NCBI GenBank assembly: GCA_022266195.1
Contig: WHVY01000001.1
Coordinates: forward strand, 9,548,001 to 9,612,000
Length of the DNA: 64,000 nt
Direction: 5' to 3'
From: Tetranychus cinnabarinus
Taxonomy: Eukaryota; Arthropoda; Arachnida; Trombidiformes; Tetranychidae
The translations under genes were made by a program, and so were the position numbers. Below, piece by piece: positions 59,058-64,000 of the stretch. Below the pieces are notes generated by a model. The model had not been told where the DNA came from. It was given only the letters and a program-made list of their open reading frames with translations, and searched no databases. Each line of letters starts with the position of its first letter. Within the stretch, counting starts at the first letter, position 1.

Positions 59058-62000
59058 TCTTGAGAATCTTCTCAAGCTCTTACCATGAAAATTGTATTTA
59101 ATTAAGATATCTAATTAAGGGTTACATTTTCAGGTAAATATAAAAACCATTCAACTTATACTTGTTTTCAGTTTTTGCTCTTCTCATCTTGTTTCTTGTT
59201 CATTGTAAAAAAACATCTCATATTTCCTCCTACTTCTCCTTCGTCACCATCATCATTTAGAATGAGATTTGCATTTAATAGCCTTACTTCTATACCTCAA
59301 TTGCAACCAAATTAATTGCTTCTTGTCACCATTAATTAGGTCCATTCGTTGTCATCATCTTCATCATCAGTGTTATTTCCAGTTGTTGGTACTCTTCGTT
59401 GTTGGTAACATCATCACCGCCATCATCAGCATCATTAAACATAGATATAATTACCATTGATACAGTATCATGATGGTAATGATGATGACAAGAAATATCC
59501 TGTAAAACAAAATAAAAATGAAAATGTGACCCAAAATTATTAGCTGTTGAATGTTATTATTATCATTTTAAGATGAGAGAAGAGCAAATTATAATCATGG
59601 CGATGATAATAATTTGCTTTTGGACAAAAAAATTTTGACAAGGAGAGGATTAAAATGCAACTGTAACTGGTTGCAGTGTCAACAAAGAAGAGCCAATTAA
59701 AGTGATAAACCTTAAGGTAAAAAGGTAAGCAGAAGAATAAAATTTTTTTATTTAAAACAGGTAGAAAAGGAAACCACAAAAACTCTCATCATTTTGGTCA
59801 AGCAATGTTTACAATTTTTTACTTTATTTAATAAAAATACTAATCATCTTCTTTTTTCAACCATAACAGAGTCACAGAAAATCAAAGCAAAGCCAATCAT
59901 CTGCTCTAACCCATCCTGAACATATGAGAAACCATGAGAAACCGCTGATTGAGACAGAAAAATTGAGTCAACCGATCTTTCCATTAGGTTAAACGACCGT
60001 TCATGTTTTATTAACTGCCCCTGGGAGGACAAATATTGAAGACAAAACGAGCATGAAAATTGAAGGACAATAATATTTTCAAAGGATTGAACAAAATGAG
60101 ATGAAACTATTTAACTCTATTCCCCTTTGGTTTTGACAAAGCACTATGGCAAGAAGCAAAGGAAAGATGGTTTTTGAAGATGATTGACGATAATTGTAAA
60201 AGATGAAGGCGAACAGGTATAGATCATTAAGGTCTAATGGCAAGGAAAGAAAGAAGATACAAAAGATGTAAATAGAAAGAGGAGGAAGAAAGAAAGAAAA
60301 TGATGATGAGGATGATGAAGGAGAAGGCAAACAGCAAAAATTAGGAGTGATAAATCATCTTGTTACCTTCTCATCCTTAGAGAGACAAACACATATTACA
60401 ATAAGAGCAACAACTCGTCAGTATTTTATTTGAGCTCATGGTGATTCTCGTCATCATCATCATCAACAGCAACATCAACCTGATCAACATGATCATCACA
60501 AAGCAACAAACAAACAGACAGAAAGAGATAAAAAGAATGGCAAAAAGCATAACGTTTCTTACCAAACCAGAATACAGATTAACGATAATATACTATGAGT
60601 TTTTGGGTGTCTTAATTAACATTCAGGTTTAGTCTTAATTTTAAATATTAACGATAAATAATAATGATGAGCAAATATAATTACAATAATCATAAACAGA
60701 AAGATAGACAAAGTGCTTCAAGTTTAATGGTGAAAAATGAAGAGAAAAGATGAAAAGAAGAAGAAGAAAAACTCACAACTAATCTGAATAACATATTCAT
60801 GGTAATGAAATTATCTGAAGCCATCTTCATGTAACTTTAACTGTTGTTACTTGGCCAACCATTTGCGTGGTTGGTTAATCATAGCCTCAAGCAATTATAA
60901 TAATTATCATTATTATTATTAATATTTAGTTAACACCAACAATAAAAGTCTTTTTACTTGTTTGTGTTGTTCAATCATAAATCATATTTTTTACACTGTA
61001 AAAGGTTTTTGGCTAAAGTTAAGGTAAAACTAAAAAATTGATACCTGATAAAAAGTATTAAAAAGTTAGATTTATTTATTATTACAATTAGTATTGTAAG
61101 CTTGTAGCTGAAGTACCCAAAGTAAATTGTAAATGATTGTGTATTAATGTCAAATAAAGGCCAAACTAGCTAATAATCAATAGTATAATCAGGTAGCAAA
61201 GATAAACTTGGTTTTAAATTGATTTTTTAGACGATTAATTGGTAAGAAAAGAGGTAAATTATTGCTCTTTTTGTTTCTTTTTTCTGGTTCTGTTGGTTTT
61301 AAACGGGTTAAGAAGATAATGATGATGACTTGAATTATCTTTCTACCTCCCAAATCGATAATTATTCATTATTCATTATTACTATTGCCTCAAGTGATTA
61401 GTTGATTTCTCACAAAGATGATTTTCCTCAAACATAATTTTGTATCTTCTTCTTATTTTGCTGTTTAATTCAACTGTTCACCTTCATCTTCTCCTCCTTG
61501 AATTATATTTTGTTTTTTGTTTCTGGTGAATCAATCATTTGATTGATTCAACATTAATCTTAACCATTAGCATCTTTCATTGTCGATTGTTAATCATATC
61601 ATTTAAATCAATTGATAATCATTAATCTAATCACAAGAAAGCTGTCTATTTAATATATTGAAACAGTTTGAAGCAGCAAATTGTTTAATGTATTAAATCT
61701 ATATTTTCTTGAGTCGCTCTTTGATTAATAATGATTGTAACCAATTATCAGATCCATTTATTATTCAATGTTAAATGAATGAGTAGGTGGGTTAAGTCAG
61801 GGTGGGGTGGGTTACACTAAGCACCACAGATTCATACACATCAGCATCATCTTTAATCATGTTCATCGAGCCACCCTGATAGTGTTTAAAATCAAATTAA
61901 GGAAGGTTATTTTGCATCACAAAATCTGATAACGATTATACGATTCTCATCATTATCATTATTAACAATAATAATGTAATTCCAGTGGGCAGTTAATGTG

Positions 62001-64000
62001 CTTTTGACTTAACAACAATTAGAAACAGTTCACAGATCTGTTTGTTAATTAACTGTTAAAGACGGCAAATTTACCTTTAACCAATTCTGTATTAAATATG
62101 CAAACAGTTGACGTTTTGAATACACAAACACACAATTGTATTATTATCAAGTTTAAATTGTTAATCTTTTCTGTATTTGCATTTATGTATCTTTTATGTT
62201 TGCTTTTACTGTCCAATTTTGTCAATAGAAACCTGTGATTTACATAAATTTGTAAATATGGTGCAAGTCAAGGTGAAAATCATTCAAGCAGCATTTATTT
62301 GATTTGTTGGTTCCTTTCTGTTGTCTGACAAAAAAAAGCCAACTTGAAACAAGATTCAACAATAATTATGCATTCATCAATATTTAATCATTGTAATCAA
62401 GTTTTATTAATAAGTTAAATGATTATACCTGTTAATTATCTGTATTATGTACGAAAAGTTTAATATTAAAGTTGTTAATTACATTTCCATTGAGAGTAAA
62501 AAAAGGTTGAAACCAAACATTAGGCACTTACACACTTAACTCTTTGGTTAGACTTTTTGTTTTTTTCCCTTCATGCGGACTGTTTTGTGTTGTGTTTAAG
62601 ATAAAGAAAGCAAAGTAAGTTAACAAATGGTTGAAATTAACTCTTTGAACCAGAGAAAAAGATGGAATCTAATGAAAATTGGAACAAATAATGATTAATT
62701 TTAATGAAACTGGATCATAAATTTTATCGCCTCACTGTCATTTCCTGAGACGAGGTTACTCCTAATGAGAAGCAGAAGTAACAAGACTTCTTTGTTTTAA
62801 CATTTTCACAAAACTGAGAGAAGAAAGGAGATGACGATGATGAAGGAGAAGAAGAAGCAAAAAGTAAACAATTTAAATGGATTGCTAGAAATTAAAGAGG
62901 CTCCCAGAAATTAAGCCAAAATTATGGGCACCGCGGTTGTAGTTAAATTATCTCTAATAACCGGAGGAAAGGAAACTCTTAAGATGATGATGATGAGACC
63001 CCAGGTAGAGGAAGAAGGTGAAAGGAGAGAGAAAGAGAGAGAAAGATGATAGGAGGAGCAAAGTTAACTTAGTGTAACATTGAAAATAAGATGAAAAAAA
63101 GGTAACACGGAGAAGAAGGAAAAGGAAAGTGAAATTGATACTGCCTAATAAGATGGGTAAAAAGGTAAAGTATAATGAGATGAGGCGGATGATCCGGTTG
63201 AAGAGGCAGATGAAGAGTGAAAGATGATGCAAGTTGGAACAAAGGTAAGAAGTGATTCAATTGAATTGGCAAAAGGTAAACTTGATTAATGGTCAATCCA
63301 ATTGGAATTAGTGTTTAACAAGTATCAGTCTATTTGTTACCTCCAAATGGAAATCTTGAAGCTTCACAAACACTGTTTAATGATTATTTTTCATTCTCTT
63401 TCAACTCAAGTAAATGTTTCGTTATTTTTAAGGATACTCACAGTTATGGTGATGATAATGATAATTATGATCAGTAACAAACAAAAAACAAAATAAAAAC
63501 AACAGTTTTTATACGTTAATACAACCATTAATGAAAAATAATGCCTAGGACAAAATGGCAGAAATGATGAAGGTGCCATCTATTATGTTTTTCCTAATAA
63601 CACAAGCTAAACGCAATTGTGTGATAATCTGTATAATTTTTGTCCCTTAATTGTACCTTTTTTATCGTCTTTATCATCATCTTTTCCCATCATAATTGGT
63701 AGCTTCAAATAATTTGACTCCATAGCCTTGTAGTACATCTTGTAGTTTTGTATTTTTATGTTGTTTCATTCATCTAACCTCTTAACTTTTTTTCTTGTAC
63801 AGTGTATGGCTTGTTACATGTTATCCTTGTTTTGTCTGCCCTTTGTCTTCAATGTTAACCCATCTTAAAGATTCAATTTATTGTGGTTTGGTGACCAAAA
63901 TTACAGGTTAAAAGACGGAAATATTGACCTATGGTCAAAGATATTTAGTTAACCTGGAAAAAAGTCTAAATGATTACTTTTGCCAAATTCATTTATCAAT

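Larger units (their letters stand above)
56580..64000. other. 7.4 kb without a recognised gene
   Basis: AT-rich DNA after PDHB. Simple repeats: CT/TC runs at 57650-57676, (TCA)n at 59034-59057, and scattered ATC/GAT and GAA-rich low complexity (60300-60330, 62820-63060). Possible distal AATAAA for PDHB at 57086-57091. All open frames are under 95 codons with biased composition, and none shows domain or splice support. It could be intergenic or part of a very long intron or UTR of a gene outside the window. Confidence 0.5.

Noticed and set aside
62954..63296. Minus-strand Leu/Phe/His-rich frames near the right end
   Set aside because: Arise from GAA/GAT/AGG-rich low-complexity DNA on the plus strand; two overlapping frames are open at once, typical of biased composition.

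Overview
The window is eukaryotic nuclear DNA. It is AT-rich, has short GT-AG introns (many 80-160 bp), and carries animal housekeeping genes, delta-class glutathione S-transferases (GSTs) and decayed animal transposons. The compact introns and the delta-GST array point to an arthropod, most likely a mite (Acari, perhaps spider-mite-like). That placement is an inference and no species is claimed.

Layout. (1) 0.1-3.9 kb, + strand: an eight-exon PPP4R3/SMEK gene, the substrate-targeting regulatory subunit of protein phosphatase 4. (2) 6.3-7.2 kb, - strand: a small three-exon gene for an 86-residue secreted protein, apparently unrecognised, with a TATA box and a CCAA-repeat leader. (3) 8.1-9.1 kb, +: a calcineurin B homologous protein (CHP1-like) with two good EF-hands. 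(4) 10.8-35.0 kb, +: a delta-GST array with four intact three-exon genes, two pseudogenes and one orphan upstream leader. Between the second and third intact copies lies about 13 kb of transposon wreckage: two mariners, a pogo/Tigger-type DDE gene, a THAP/P-element-like transposase, the 5' end of a Ty1/copia element with LTR, primer-binding site and gag, a tRNA-like pol III promoter, and several broken coding fragments I cannot name. (5) 39.4-52.7 kb, -: an 18-exon diacylglycerol kinase theta gene. Its exon chain was rebuilt in full (3282 nt, 1093 residues), including an 80-nt exon that completes the first C1 domain. Intron 1 holds an inverted, internally deleted copy of the gene's own downstream exons. 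(6) 55.2-56.6 kb, +: PDHB, the pyruvate dehydrogenase E1 beta subunit. (7) 56.6-64.0 kb: no supportable gene, only AT-rich DNA with short simple repeats.

The reconstructions of PPP4R3, CHP1, DGKQ, PDHB, the GSTs and the small secreted gene all stay in frame across every junction, which is strong internal support. The GST array shows ongoing gene birth and death: identical intron positions, shared leaders, conserved glutathione-site residues, and variation concentrated in the likely substrate-binding helices. The most unusual feature is the self-complementary DGKQ segment at 51.27-51.81 kb, which would put sequence complementary to its own exons into the DGKQ pre-mRNA. I found no viral genes, CRISPR arrays or rRNA genes.
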